A stretch of 64,000 nucleotides of DNA from [Clostridium] symbiosum (lineage in GTDB: Bacteria > Bacillota > Clostridia > Lachnospirales > Lachnospiraceae), in assembly GCA_036419695.1 (NCBI GenBank), contig CP143946.1, positions 1,916,001 through 1,980,000 on the forward strand, written 5' to 3'. Each line of letters begins with the position of its first letter. Positions within the stretch are counted from its first letter, which is position 1. A model generated the notes under the pieces. It saw nothing but the letters and a program-made list of their open reading frames with translations, was not told the origin of the DNA and ran no database searches. Both the position numbers and the translations under genes were made by a program. Shown in pieces: positions 33,628 to 42,907 of the stretch.

Positions 33628-34860
33628 ATGAAGATAGGTGAATTCGCCAAAATGTGTGACGTCACGAAAGACACGGTCCGCTATTATGTGAATATCGGAC
33701 TCCTGATTCCAAGGATGCAGGGCAGCCAGATGAGCTTTGCGGAACGGGAATACGAGGACTTTCATTATATCCAGAAACTTAAGGACATGCGGTTTAATAT
33801 TAAGGAGATCCGGGCGTTTCTCTGCCTCAGAAGGATGTCCAATATGATTGAACCGGCCACCATCGATGATTGCGTGGAGCTTTTGGGTGCAAAGAAGGAG
33901 AGTCTTTCGGAGGAGATGAAAACCATCGAAAACAGCATTCACCTGATTGAGGAGGAGATAGAAAACTTTGAAAAGAGAAAGAACGCCGAAAAAAGTGACC
34001 GAACGGGTGTGCCGATCAGCACAATCCCGCTTCTCGTCTGTCCTCACTGCCGCCAGCACCTGAATATTGAGAACGCGGTGATCAATTTTAAATACATCTA
34101 CGAAGGGGAGCTGAGCTGCTCCTGCGGATATCACGCCAGGATTGAGGACGGCATTGTCAAGACGGAGAATCTTTATGAGGGTACGCATGACTGGCCGGAT
34201 CTGCACCGGAAGCTGTACCGCGAGGTAGGGGAGAAGTGGGAAATTTACACCCAGAAATGCACCGACATACTGATCGAACGGCTGGATGAGCGGGACTGGG
34301 ATGGCAGGGTGATCCTGGAAGCCAATATTAACGGATTTTTCTTTACCTATAATTATCTCCACCAGATGCCAAAAAACTGTATTTACATCATTATCGACAA
34401 ATACCAGGAGGTTCTGGCCGCCTATAAAGAACTGTTCGAACAGCTGTATCCCGGAATGGATATCCTCTACATAGCGGATGCCTCGGAGAAACCGCCCATC
34501 CAGGACGGCTGCGTCGACCTTTTCCTGAGTTTCTTCGGGGAAAATGAATATTCCTTCTATCATAAACAGACCCAACTGGAAGACATTCATCATCTGCTGA
34601 AGCCGGACGGAACGGTGCTGGGGGTATTTCAGGGATTTGCACCGGAAGCAAAGAGCAGGCGGCTTTTGATTGAACGCTATCCGGAGGGAAATAAAAAACT
34701 GGCAGATATTGAAGCCCTGAGGGAAGGATACAAGAACTGTGGATATAAGCTGTCCGAAACCGAGATAGGAAAAGTGATGAAAACGGAAGATCACCATATG
34801 TATATCTGTCATTTGGACGGAGAGCCACTCACCATGTACTGTTATGAAGCAAAACGGTAA
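33628..34860 (+). CDS. MerR-type regulator fused to a zinc knuckle and a methyltransferase-like domain
   Basis: This protein of about 410 residues starts with a MerR winged helix (KIGEFAKMCDVTKDTVRYYV, then IQKLKDMRFNIKEIRAFLCL) and a dimerisation coiled coil (about residues 80-125). A four-cysteine knuckle follows: Cys138, Cys141, Cys164, Cys166. The last 230 residues resemble a class I methyltransferase (IYIIIDKYQEVLAAYKELFE, DGCVDLFLSFFGENEYSFYH, HHLLKPDGTVLGVFQGF), but motif I, normally a GxGxG loop, reads VILEANINGFFF. So it may bind a ligand without methylating. ATG 33628 has GGGGAGA 7 bases before it. It is read just upstream of the EutH-like gene cluster. Confidence 0.8.
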   Translation: MKIGEFAKMCDVTKDTVRYYVNIGLLIPRMQGSQMSFAEREYEDFHYIQKLKDMRFNIKEIRAFLCLRRMSNMIEPATIDDCVELLGAKKESLSEEMKTIENSIHLIEEEIENFEKRKNAEKSDRTGVPISTIPLLVCPHCRQHLNIENAVINFKYIYEGELSCSCGYHARIEDGIVKTENLYEGTHDWPDLHRKLYREVGEKWEIYTQKCTDILIERLDERDWDGRVILEANINGFFFTYNYLHQMPKNCIYIIIDKYQEVLAAYKELFEQLYPGMDILYIADASEKPPIQDGCVDLFLSFFGENEYSFYHKQTQLEDIHHLLKPDGTVLGVFQGFAPEAKSRRLLIERYPEGNKKLADIEALREGYKNCGYKLSETEIGKVMKTEDHHMYICHLDGEPLTMYCYEAKR

Positions 34861-34900
34861 TCTGAGCACCTGGCGCGTGGATTAGCGCCATGATCGATAA

Positions 34901-34945
34901 AAGAGAGAAAAGATGGAGTGCACTCCACCTTTTCTCTCTTTTTCC
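34901..34945 (+). terminator. Intrinsic terminator after the MerR fusion gene
   Basis: AAGAGAGAAAAG and CTTTTCTCTCTT enclose the palindrome TGGAGTGCACTCCA, forming a stem of about 19 bp followed by TTTCC. A smaller stem TGGCGC/GCGCCA (34871-34890) precedes it. Confidence 0.88.
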
Positions 34946-34958
34946 TGTACAATGGGGA

Positions 34959-34987
34959 TTGACATGGATCGGACTTCAGGTTGTAGG
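34959..34987 (+). promoter_or_regulatory. Possible promoter of the EutH-like gene
   Basis: A consensus TTGACA at 34959-34964 follows the terminator, but the -10 (TGTAGG at 17 bases or TAGGAT at 19) is poor. It may need an activator, for which the MerR-type protein encoded just upstream is an obvious candidate: MerR proteins act at elongated spacers. Confidence 0.45.
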
Positions 34988-35037
34988 ATGAGAAAAACTA
35001 AATTTCGGTGACAGGATGGAGGAAAGAGAGGAAAAGT

Positions 35038-36150
35038 ATGGGAAAGATGCTTACGGTAGTTATGATGGCGTTCCTTGCGGCAGGGGCAATCGATAAAGCA
35101 TTGCTCCGCGGAAAACTGGGACTGGCCGGAGAATTTGAAAAAGGGTTTCATGCGGTCGGTTCCCTGACCATGGCAATGGCCGGAATCATGTGTATTGCCC
35201 CTGTGGTTGGGAAGTTCCTGGCTCCTTTTTCAACGCCGCTGTTTGTGAAGCTGGGGGCGGATCCGGCGATGGTGTCCGGTATCCTGTTTTCCACGGACAT
35301 GGGAGGATACCCCCTGGCTGCGGCCATGACGGACAACGAGTCAATTCAGATTCTTTCCGGCGTTCTTCTGAGCTCAATGATGGGGGCCACGATTGTTTTT
35401 ACAATCCCGGTTTCACTCAGTGTCTGCCGCGAGGAGGACAGGAGGGCCATCTCAAAAGGGATTGTGCTTGGTATTATTGCGATTCCGTTCGGATTAATCA
35501 CCGGAGCCGTGGTGGCCGGGATTCCGGGCCGTATGATTCTGGCCAATTCGGTTCCGGCGATTTTCATCTCCGCAATTTTGGCCTTTTTCCTCACGGTCCT
35601 GCCGGATCGGACCCTTTCCTGCTTTAAGGTCTTCGGGGAACTGCTAAAATGTGTCTGTGTCCTTTCGCTGATGTTCGCCTCTTTGGAAGAAATGCTTGGG
35701 ATTGTCGTGATACCCGGCATGGATCCGCTGGGAGAACAGCTTAAGACCGTGGGGATTATCGGTGTGACCCTGGCCGGAGCCTACCCATTTGTCAGCGTGT
35801 TAAACCGATGTCTGGCGCCGGTGCTTCAGGGGGCGGCAAAGCTCCTTGGAATCAACGGTGTCTCGGTGGCCGGCATCCTTGCCTCAATGGCAAATTCGCT
35901 TCCTATGTTCGACATGATCAAAGATATGGACAAAAAAGGGAAAGTGGTTGCCATGGCATTCAGCGTTCCGGCGACGGCGGCGCTCGGCGATCTGATGGGA
36001 TACATCTCCGCTGTCCGTCCCGACGCGGTGATTCCGATGGTGGCCGGTAAACTGACGGCGGGCCTGATCGGCATCGTGTTGGCTGAAATGTTTGAGTCAA
36101 CTCCTCTTTTACTGGCAAAACGTAAAGAAATTATAAAAAACAGGGTGTAA
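35038..36150 (+). CDS. EutH-like ethanolamine permease family protein
   Basis: This 370-residue protein has about 10-11 membrane segments and resembles EutH (GKMLTVVMMAFLAAGAIDKA, then GILFSTDMGGYPLAAAMTDN, and GVSVAGILASMANSLPMFDM). EutH is linked to ethanolamine entry in eut operons, but no eut genes are here, so the substrate could be another amine. I chose the ATG at 35038, with GAGAGGA upstream, over a longer frame from 35008. It lies between the MerR fusion gene and an alanine/glycine symporter. Confidence 0.85.
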   Translation: MGKMLTVVMMAFLAAGAIDKALLRGKLGLAGEFEKGFHAVGSLTMAMAGIMCIAPVVGKFLAPFSTPLFVKLGADPAMVSGILFSTDMGGYPLAAAMTDNESIQILSGVLLSSMMGATIVFTIPVSLSVCREEDRRAISKGIVLGIIAIPFGLITGAVVAGIPGRMILANSVPAIFISAILAFFLTVLPDRTLSCFKVFGELLKCVCVLSLMFASLEEMLGIVVIPGMDPLGEQLKTVGIIGVTLAGAYPFVSVLNRCLAPVLQGAAKLLGINGVSVAGILASMANSLPMFDMIKDMDKKGKVVAMAFSVPATAALGDLMGYISAVRPDAVIPMVAGKLTAGLIGIVLAEMFESTPLLLAKRKEIIKNRV

Positions 36151-36187
36151 ACGTTAAGTTTGTGTAAAAATTACAGAAAAATACGGA

Positions 36188-36218
36188 TTGACATGGAGTT
36201 TTCCCATCATGTTATCGT
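36188..36218 (+). promoter_or_regulatory. Possible promoter of the first AGCS symporter gene
   Basis: TTGACA (36188-36193) and TATCGT (36213-36218) are separated by 19 bases, about 80 bases before the start codon. The long spacer is again of the kind used by MerR-type activators. Confidence 0.45.
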
Positions 36219-36297
36219 TTAGACATACAATTACTGAACCCCGGGAATGGTAAAAGTAAATGAATGAAAAAGTCTAATCAACGAAGGAGGAAGTATC

Positions 36298-37707
36298 ATG
36301 AACAATCCGATCTTAGCGTTTACAAACTGGGTGTGGGGATATCCAATGTTAATCTGGCTGGTAGGCGGAGGCATCTTTCTATCATTCAGATACAAATTTA
36401 TACAGTTTAGAAAGCTTGGATTTGTACTTAAAAATACAATTGTAAAAGCATTTAAGGGTGATGAAAAAAGCAAAGACAGCAATAAAATTTCAGGATATAA
36501 GGCGGTAACGGGAGCGCTTGCTTCGACACTGGGCGCCGGAAACATCGTAGGTACGGCGATTGCCATTGGCTACGGCGGCCCGGGAGGCGTATTCTGGCTC
36601 TGGCTGACCGGTCTGTTTGCCTGTGTCGTTAAATACAGCGAGGTGGTTCTCGCCATGAAATACCGTCAGCGTGACAAGGATGGAAAATGGTTCGGCGGCC
36701 CTCAGTATTATCTTCCAAAGGCAACGGGTTGGAAATGGATGGGAATCGCCTATGCAATCAGCTGTGCGTTCTGTCTGTTCCTTGCGGCATCCGCTCAGAT
36801 TGGTTCTGTCGTAGACACCGTTGAAACAATTCACATTCCGCGTATGGTTTCCACAGCAGTGCTGATTATTGCGGCTGCCCTGATCGTACTCGGCGGACTT
36901 ACAAGACTTTTAAGCTTTACGGAAAAAATCGTTCCTGTTATGAGCGTTGTATATATGGTAGGCGGACTGATCGCAATCGCGGTGAACTACAAAGAAATTC
37001 CTTCCGCATTTATTTCCATTTTCCAGTATGCATTTACAGGCCGTGCGGCTGTCGGCGGTTTCGGCGGGGCAACGATTGCCATGTGTATCAGATGGGGTGT
37101 CTGCCGCGGTATCTATTCCAATGACTCCGGTACCGGCGTGACCACAATCACACATTCGGCATCCGATGTGAACCATCCGGTACAGCAGGGTATGTGGGGG
37201 ATTTTTGAGGTATTCTTTGATACAATTATCGTGTGCAGCGTTACCTGTTTTGTAATCCTGACAACAGGCGTATGGCAGACGGACGCTTCCGTTTCAACAC
37301 TGACCATCGCCGGCTTCCAGAAAGCCCTCGGCCCGGTTGCAGGCGGATTTATCGTATCCCTTTCACTGACCCTGTTCTGCTTCACGACGGCAGTGGCCCA
37401 GACCTTATTCGGCTGTGACCAGCTTGTAAAGCTGTTTGGTGAAAAAGCCGGGGTATGGGGAAAATATATTTACCTTGGCCTGATGTTTATCGGCGGCATG
37501 GTGGGAATCAGCGCCCTTATCAATTACGTAGACTTTGGCTCTTTCCTGATTATCCTCTTCAACATGATCGGTGTTTACCTCTGCCATGGGGAAGTTAAGA
37601 AACTGACGGAAGAATATTTTTCCGATACAAAGAGATGGGAAACAGAAAAATGGGGACCATGGAAAGAGATGGAAGAAAAAGATATCAGAACAAGCCATCA
37701 CGAATAA
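36298..37707 (+). CDS. Alanine/glycine:cation symporter (AGCS family)
   Basis: This 469-residue protein has about 10-11 membrane segments and the AGCS signature region ATTLGAGNI-like STLGAGNIVGTAIAIGYGGP, with a second conserved stretch SNDSGTGVTTITHSASDVNH. AGCS proteins import alanine or glycine with sodium or protons. AAGGAGGAAGT lies just before the ATG at 36298. It follows an EutH-like permease and precedes a glutamine-amidotransferase-like hydrolase, suggesting use of amines or amino acids. A second AGCS gene occurs at 58926-60302. Confidence 0.95.
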   Translation: MNNPILAFTNWVWGYPMLIWLVGGGIFLSFRYKFIQFRKLGFVLKNTIVKAFKGDEKSKDSNKISGYKAVTGALASTLGAGNIVGTAIAIGYGGPGGVFWLWLTGLFACVVKYSEVVLAMKYRQRDKDGKWFGGPQYYLPKATGWKWMGIAYAISCAFCLFLAASAQIGSVVDTVETIHIPRMVSTAVLIIAAALIVLGGLTRLLSFTEKIVPVMSVVYMVGGLIAIAVNYKEIPSAFISIFQYAFTGRAAVGGFGGATIAMCIRWGVCRGIYSNDSGTGVTTITHSASDVNHPVQQGMWGIFEVFFDTIIVCSVTCFVILTTGVWQTDASVSTLTIAGFQKALGPVAGGFIVSLSLTLFCFTTAVAQTLFGCDQLVKLFGEKAGVWGKYIYLGLMFIGGMVGISALINYVDFGSFLIILFNMIGVYLCHGEVKKLTEEYFSDTKRWETEKWGPWKEMEEKDIRTSHHE

Positions 37708-37799
37708 TACAGCGGTTCTTTTGGACCGGCAGCTATCATGCAAACGACGGAATTGTTACACACAATGATTAAATTATAACTTAAAATGGAGGAAGAAAC

Positions 37800-38546
37800 A
37801 TGAAACCATTGATTGGAATCACATGCAACTATGATTACAGAGATGAGGTTGGGAGTGTGTCCCATATGGGAATTACCGGCCAGAAGTGGAATTTTCTGGC
37901 GGCAAATTATATTGATTCGATTGAGCAGGCAGGGGGAGTGCCGGTTATGATTCCCATCTGCCAGGATATGGAGACGGTGAAAGAAATGGTGTCCAGAATG
38001 GACGGCATCCTCATCAGCGGCGGCCATGATGTAAATCCTCAGGAGTATGGAGAAGACGCAAAGAGCTACTGCGGCCTGATTATGCCGATGAGGGACCGTC
38101 AGGACGTGGAGCTGACAAAGTACATACTCAATGAGACCGATAAAGCAATCCTGGGAGTCTGCCGCGGAATCCAGATCCTGAATGTGGCGGCAGGCGGCAA
38201 TCTGTATCAGGATCTGGAGATTGAGGGAAAATTCAACCACCATTTCAATGATATGTATCCGATGAATCATGTGTCCCACCGCGTGACAACGAAAGAGGGA
38301 ACAAAACTCAGGGAAATTTTCGGAAAAGAGACCGTAGGGGTGAACTCTTTCCACCATCAGGCTGTCAAAGACCTGGGCGCCGGTTTTGTTGTCAGCGCCG
38401 TATCGACGGACGGCGTAACCGAGGCGATCGAGATGGCGGGCAGCCGTTTCGCAGCGGCGACTCAGTGGCATCCTGAGATGATGTATGATTCCGATGAGCA
38501 GCAGGCGATCTTCCGGGCATTTGTAAAGGCCTGTACCGAAAAATAG
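37800..38546 (+). CDS. Gamma-glutamyl-GABA hydrolase-like class I glutamine amidotransferase
   Basis: This 248-residue cytoplasmic protein belongs to peptidase family C26 (PuuD-like). The nucleophile elbow GVCRGIQ holds Cys121 and the WHPE motif supplies His224 and Glu226, completing the triad. PuuD cuts gamma-glutamyl-GABA in putrescine use; relatives cut other gamma-glutamyl amides. The gene follows the AGCS symporter by about 90 bases and probably shares its transcript, which ends at the terminator at 38678. No PuuA-like synthetase is in the window, so the in vivo substrate is unclear. Confidence 0.92.
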   Translation: MKPLIGITCNYDYRDEVGSVSHMGITGQKWNFLAANYIDSIEQAGGVPVMIPICQDMETVKEMVSRMDGILISGGHDVNPQEYGEDAKSYCGLIMPMRDRQDVELTKYILNETDKAILGVCRGIQILNVAAGGNLYQDLEIEGKFNHHFNDMYPMNHVSHRVTTKEGTKLREIFGKETVGVNSFHHQAVKDLGAGFVVSAVSTDGVTEAIEMAGSRFAAATQWHPEMMYDSDEQQAIFRAFVKACTEK

Positions 38547-38621
38547 TGTTGTAAAGAATCAGGACACCGCCGGGACGGCCGATGAAAACGGTATTTTCCA
38601 CCTTTTTGTGCATCGCGAAGC

Positions 38622-38650
38622 GGTAACCATAAAGGTACTGAATCGTTACG
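38622..38650. repeat. Family-D 30-bp repeat, copy 1
   Basis: GGTAACCATAAAGGTACTGA followed by ATCGTTACG has inverted GTAAC/GTTAC ends. It matches 51891-51920 at most positions. Both lie downstream of a symporter-linked gene and before a terminator. Confidence 0.55.
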
Positions 38651-38677
38651 TGTTTTAGTGTTCCTACTCCAACAGGG

Positions 38678-38718
38678 AAGACCCAAAGAACTTTTTTCAA
38701 GGTTCTTTGGGTCTTTTT
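38678..38718 (+). terminator. Intrinsic terminator of the amine/amino-acid gene cluster
   Basis: AAGACCCAAAGAAC and GTTCTTTGGGTCTT form a perfect 14-bp stem with a 10-base loop and a T-run. It separates the amidotransferase-like gene from the ABC exporter genes. Confidence 0.92.
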
Positions 38719-38722
38719 CAAC

Positions 38723-38751
38723 TTGAACCCTCTCTCCCGATATGCTACAAT
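38723..38751 (+). promoter_or_regulatory. Sigma-A promoter of the ABC exporter operon
   Basis: TTGAAC (38723-38728) and TACAAT (38746-38751) are 17 bases apart, just after the terminator and 92 bases before the first ABC gene. Confidence 0.78.
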
Positions 38752-38843
38752 AAAGTGCAAAAATGAGTTGACCGGCGTGAGATACATAATAAATAAAATA
38801 GACATCATTTAAAAAATTAAGAAGCAGGACAGGGGAATGACCG

Positions 38844-40622
38844 ATGAAAAGCTTAATGAGATACCTTAAAAAATATCGGACCGAGGCGGTGATGGCGCCG
38901 CTTTTTAAGATGCTGGAGGCCAGTTTTGAGCTCTTTGTACCGCTCGTCATGGCAAAGATTATCGATACCGGTATCAGAAATGCGGATTTGCCTTATATAC
39001 TCAGAATGGGAGGCGTTCTGATCCTTCTCGGAGTGATCGGCCTCGCATGTTCGCTGACCGCACAGTATTTTGCGGCAAAGGCAGCCGTGGGATTCGGAAC
39101 TGCGCTTCGAAAAGAGCTGTTTGATCATATCAATCATTTTTCTTATACGGAGATCGACACGGAGGGGACGGCCACGCTGATTACGAGAATGACCAGCGAC
39201 GTCAACCAGGTACAGTCGGGAGTCAACCTCACGCTGCGCCTGTTTCTGCGCTCGCCTTTTATCGTATTCGGCGCCATGATCATGGCGTTTACCATTGACG
39301 TCAAATCGGCAATGATTTTTGTGGTGACGATACCGCTGCTCTCCATCGTGGTGTTCGGAATCATGCTTATCACGATGCCTTTATATAAGAAAGTCCAGAA
39401 GCAGCTTGACCGCGTCCTTCAGATGACCAGGGAAAATCTGACCGGAGTCAGGGTGGTCAGGGCTTTTAACCGTCAGAAGGATGAGACGGCGGCCTACTAT
39501 GCGGAGAGCGGCCTCTTATTTGACTTCCAGATTTTTGTAGGGAAGATTTCCGCCCTTTTAAACCCGATCACCTACGTGATCATCAACCTGGCTATTGTGA
39601 TCCTGATCTATGTGGGGGCAACGCAGGTAGACGCGGGCGCAATCCCGCAGGGCAAGCTGGTGGCCCTGGTCAACTACATGTCTCAGATTCTGGTGGAGCT
39701 TATCAAGCTGGCCAATCTGATTATTACGATGACAAAGGCATTTGCCTGCGCGGGCAGGATTAACAGTGTTTTTGATACGAAGAGCAGCATTACGGAAAAG
39801 GAGAACGTAACTTCCGCCGCGGCGGCCGGAAGAAAAGAAGCGGCCGGAGGGCAGTCCGGCAAAAATCCGGCCGCGGTCCCGATGGTTTCGTTTGACCATG
39901 TGAGTTTTGCCTATCAGGGAGCCAAGGCGGATTCCCTCAGTGATATCCACTTTGACGCAATGAAGGGGGAGACGATCGGTATCATCGGAGGTACCGGTTC
40001 CGGTAAATCCTCCGTGGTGAACCTGATTCCCCGCTTTTATGATGCGACAAAGGGAACGGTGAGAGTTGACGGCCTGGATGTCAAAGATTATGGGCTGAAA
40101 GAGCTCAGAGGCCGGATCGGCGTCGTGCCTCAGAGGGCGGTTCTGTTCCGCGGCAGTATCCGGGACAACATGAAGTGGGGCAAGGCGGACGCGACGGATG
40201 AAGAGATTATGGAGGCGCTTGACATCGCCCAGGCAAAGGATGTGGTGGAAAGCAAACAGGGAGGCCTTGACGCCAACCTGCTCCAGGGAGGCAAGAACCT
40301 TTCCGGCGGACAGCGCCAGAGGCTGACCATCGCCAGGGCGCTGGTGAGAAAGCCGGATATCCTGATCCTGGACGACAGCGCTTCGGCGCTCGATTTTGCC
40401 ACGGATGCGCGGCTGCGGAAGGCAATCCGGGAAAAGACGGACGGTATGACCGTATTTATCGTTTCCCAGCGGGCCACTACTGTGAAACAGGCCGATAAAA
40501 TCCTGGTGTTAGAGGAAGGCTCGGTGGCCGGAATCGGAAAACATCAGGAGCTGTTTGAAAATTGTCCCGTATACAGGGAGATCTGCCTGTCCCAGCTTTC
40601 AGGTGAGGAGGTGAACCAGTAA
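38844..40622 (+). CDS. ABC exporter half-transporter, degenerate-site subunit
   Basis: This 592-residue protein has a six-helix membrane domain (residues 1-310) and an ATPase domain. Walker A is GGTGSGKSS (382-390) and the signature is LSGGQRQR. Walker B reads LILDDSASALD with Asp511 where the catalytic glutamate normally is. That replacement is typical of the subunit with a non-canonical site in heterodimeric exporters such as BmrC/BmrD. The stop codon overlaps the start codon of the second half-transporter, so the two are translationally coupled. A multidrug-type role is likely; substrates cannot be read. Confidence 0.95.
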   Translation: MKSLMRYLKKYRTEAVMAPLFKMLEASFELFVPLVMAKIIDTGIRNADLPYILRMGGVLILLGVIGLACSLTAQYFAAKAAVGFGTALRKELFDHINHFSYTEIDTEGTATLITRMTSDVNQVQSGVNLTLRLFLRSPFIVFGAMIMAFTIDVKSAMIFVVTIPLLSIVVFGIMLITMPLYKKVQKQLDRVLQMTRENLTGVRVVRAFNRQKDETAAYYAESGLLFDFQIFVGKISALLNPITYVIINLAIVILIYVGATQVDAGAIPQGKLVALVNYMSQILVELIKLANLIITMTKAFACAGRINSVFDTKSSITEKENVTSAAAAGRKEAAGGQSGKNPAAVPMVSFDHVSFAYQGAKADSLSDIHFDAMKGETIGIIGGTGSGKSSVVNLIPRFYDATKGTVRVDGLDVKDYGLKELRGRIGVVPQRAVLFRGSIRDNMKWGKADATDEEIMEALDIAQAKDVVESKQGGLDANLLQGGKNLSGGQRQRLTIARALVRKPDILILDDSASALDFATDARLRKAIREKTDGMTVFIVSQRATTVKQADKILVLEEGSVAGIGKHQELFENCPVYREICLSQLSGEEVNQ

Positions 40623-42391
40623 TGCCCAAGCAGGAGAAGAAAGTAAAAACATTGAAACAAAAGACAACAATGAAGCGCGTGCTCCAGGATATCGGGCATT
40701 ACAAATGGATGGTTCTTCTGTCCCTGATTCTGGCAGGAATCACGGTGGCGCTGACCCTCTATATCCCGATCCTGATCGGAAAAGCCGTGGATCTTGTAAT
40801 CGGCAGCGGGGAGGTCAATTTCCCGGGACTGTTCGCCATACTGAAGACAATGGCGGCCGCAATTCTCATCACCGCCCTTGCACAGTGGCTTATGAACGTC
40901 ATTAACAACCATATCACATACCGTGTTGTAAAGGATATGAGGATACGTGCATTTGAAAAGATACAGGAACTGCCGCTGAAATATGTGGACAGCCACCAGT
41001 ACGGCGAAGTTCTCAGCCGTGTCATCACGGACATAGACCAGTTTTCCGACGGCTTACTGATGGGATTCACCCAGCTCTTCAGCGGACTGCTCACCATAGC
41101 GGGAACCCTGGCGTTCATGTTTTATATCAACCCGCTTATTGCGGCGATCGTTGTGGTGCTGACGCCGGTTTCCCTGTTTGTGGCCAGTTTTATCGCGAAA
41201 AAGACCTTCTATATGTTCAGGGCCCAGTCGGAGGCCAGAGGGGAGATTACATCCCTGATTAATGAGATTCTGGACAATGAAAAGGTGGTCCAGGCATTCA
41301 GCTACGAGGAGGAGGCGTCCAGGCGTTTTGCCGTGATCAACGACAAACTGGCGGACTGCAGCCTGAAGGCCACGTTCTTTTCCTCCATCACCAACCCGGC
41401 GACGCGGTTTGTCAACGGCATTGTCTATGCCAGCGTCGGGGTGGCCGGAGCCTATGCGGCAATCCGGGGAGTGCTGACCGTGGGACAGCTTACTTCATTT
41501 TTAAATTATGCAAACCAGTATACAAAGCCGTTTAATGAGATCACGGGCGTGGCTACGGAATTCCAGAATGCCCTCGCCTCAGCGGCCCGTGTTTTCGAGC
41601 TGATCGACGAGGAGCCGCTGGCTCCGGACAAAGAAGACGCGAAGAATCCGGAGCATGTGGAGGGAAAGGTCGCCATCGACCATGTTTCCTTCTCCTACAA
41701 TCCCGAGATCAGCCTGATTGAGGATTTAAACCTGACTGTAAATCCGGGCCAGAGGATAGCGATTGTGGGCCCGACCGGCTGCGGCAAGAGTACGGTAATC
41801 AATCTTCTGATGCGCTTCTATGACGTGGAACAGGGGGCCATCCGCGTGGACGGTACCGATATCCGGGATATGACACGGGAGAGTTTGCGGGCCGGTTACG
41901 GCATGGTGCTTCAGGAGACGTGGCTAAAATCCGCCTCCATCCGCGACAACATCTCCTACGGGAAACCGGATGCCACGGAGGAGGAGATACGGGAGGCGGC
42001 CGTGAAAGCCCATGCCCACGGCTTTATCATGCGTATGCCTGCGGGCTATGATACGGTCATCTCCGAGGACGGCGGCAATCTGTCCCAGGGACAGAAACAG
42101 CTTCTCTGCATCGCCCGTGTCATGCTCTGCCTGCCTCCGATGCTGATTCTCGACGAGGCGACCTCCTCGATTGATACGAGGACGGAGATTATGATTCAGG
42201 AGGCATTTGCAAGAATGATGGAGGGCAGGACAAGCTTTATTGTGGCCCACCGCCTTTCCACGATCCGGGAGGCCGACATCATTCTGGTTATGAGAGACGG
42301 CCGGATTATCGAGCAGGGCAATCACGAAGAACTGCTTGAGCAGAAGGGATTTTACTTTGAACTCTATAACAGTCAGTTTGCAGTCTTATGA
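40622..42391 (+). CDS. ABC exporter half-transporter, canonical-site subunit
   Basis: This 589-residue protein has the same layout as its neighbour: membrane domain to about residue 325, Walker A GPTGCGKS (383-390), and LILDEATSS with the catalytic Glu512 intact. Its signature motif reads LSQGQKQLL, with Q for the second G of LSGGQ. In the heterodimer its Walker B would pair with the first subunit's intact LSGGQ to form the active site. Its ATG shares a base with the first gene's stop. An exporter for lipids, drugs or peptides is likely. Confidence 0.95.
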   Translation: MPKQEKKVKTLKQKTTMKRVLQDIGHYKWMVLLSLILAGITVALTLYIPILIGKAVDLVIGSGEVNFPGLFAILKTMAAAILITALAQWLMNVINNHITYRVVKDMRIRAFEKIQELPLKYVDSHQYGEVLSRVITDIDQFSDGLLMGFTQLFSGLLTIAGTLAFMFYINPLIAAIVVVLTPVSLFVASFIAKKTFYMFRAQSEARGEITSLINEILDNEKVVQAFSYEEEASRRFAVINDKLADCSLKATFFSSITNPATRFVNGIVYASVGVAGAYAAIRGVLTVGQLTSFLNYANQYTKPFNEITGVATEFQNALASAARVFELIDEEPLAPDKEDAKNPEHVEGKVAIDHVSFSYNPEISLIEDLNLTVNPGQRIAIVGPTGCGKSTVINLLMRFYDVEQGAIRVDGTDIRDMTRESLRAGYGMVLQETWLKSASIRDNISYGKPDATEEEIREAAVKAHAHGFIMRMPAGYDTVISEDGGNLSQGQKQLLCIARVMLCLPPMLILDEATSSIDTRTEIMIQEAFARMMEGRTSFIVAHRLSTIREADIILVMRDGRIIEQGNHEELLEQKGFYFELYNSQFAVL

Positions 42392-42433
42392 CGGAGTGGG
42401 CCGGAGAAGGCCCGGAGAAGGAGAAGAGCCGAT

Positions 42434-42907
42434 ATGTGCAGGGATATAGGAAGAGAGCAGCGGGAAATGAGAATGGAGACGATTCTGGTAAGCGCCTGTC
42501 TGCTGGGAGAAAAGTGCAAGTACAGTGGTGAGTCCAATTACTGCCAGGACGTAGTGGATTTTTTAAAGAGCACGGGAGCGGAAATCGTTCCCGTCTGCCC
42601 GGAGGTGCTGGGGGGACTTCCAACACCCCGCACGCCCGCCGAGATCAGGGAGGACAGGGTAGTCACGGAGGACGGCCGCGACGTGACCGGGGAATACATA
42701 AAAGGCGCCGAAGAGACGCTTAAAATTGCACAGGAAAAAAACTGCCGGAGGGCAGTCCTGAAAGACAGGAGCCCGTCCTGCGGCAGCGGTTTCATCTACG
42801 ACGGGAACTTTGCAAAGAAATTAATCCCGGGTGACGGAATGACAGTCCGACTTTTGAAAGAAGCTGGGATCTGCGTATGCGGAGAAGGCAGCCTGAAAAA
42901 ATCCTAA
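42434..42907 (+). CDS. DUF523 family protein
   Basis: This protein of up to 157 residues is a DUF523 (COG1683) member: ETILVSACLLGEKCKYSGES, the CPEVLGGLPTPRTPAEI block and LKDRSPSCGSGFIYDG. It has several conserved cysteines, suggesting iron-sulfur or metal binding, but no activity is known to me. The frame from 42434 has AAGGAG 10 bases before it; an alternative start at 42473 begins exactly at the conserved region. It follows the ABC pair closely and overlaps the end of the convergent Xre-type gene by four bases. Confidence 0.88.
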   Translation: MCRDIGREQREMRMETILVSACLLGEKCKYSGESNYCQDVVDFLKSTGAEIVPVCPEVLGGLPTPRTPAEIREDRVVTEDGRDVTGEYIKGAEETLKIAQEKNCRRAVLKDRSPSCGSGFIYDGNFAKKLIPGDGMTVRLLKEAGICVCGEGSLKKS

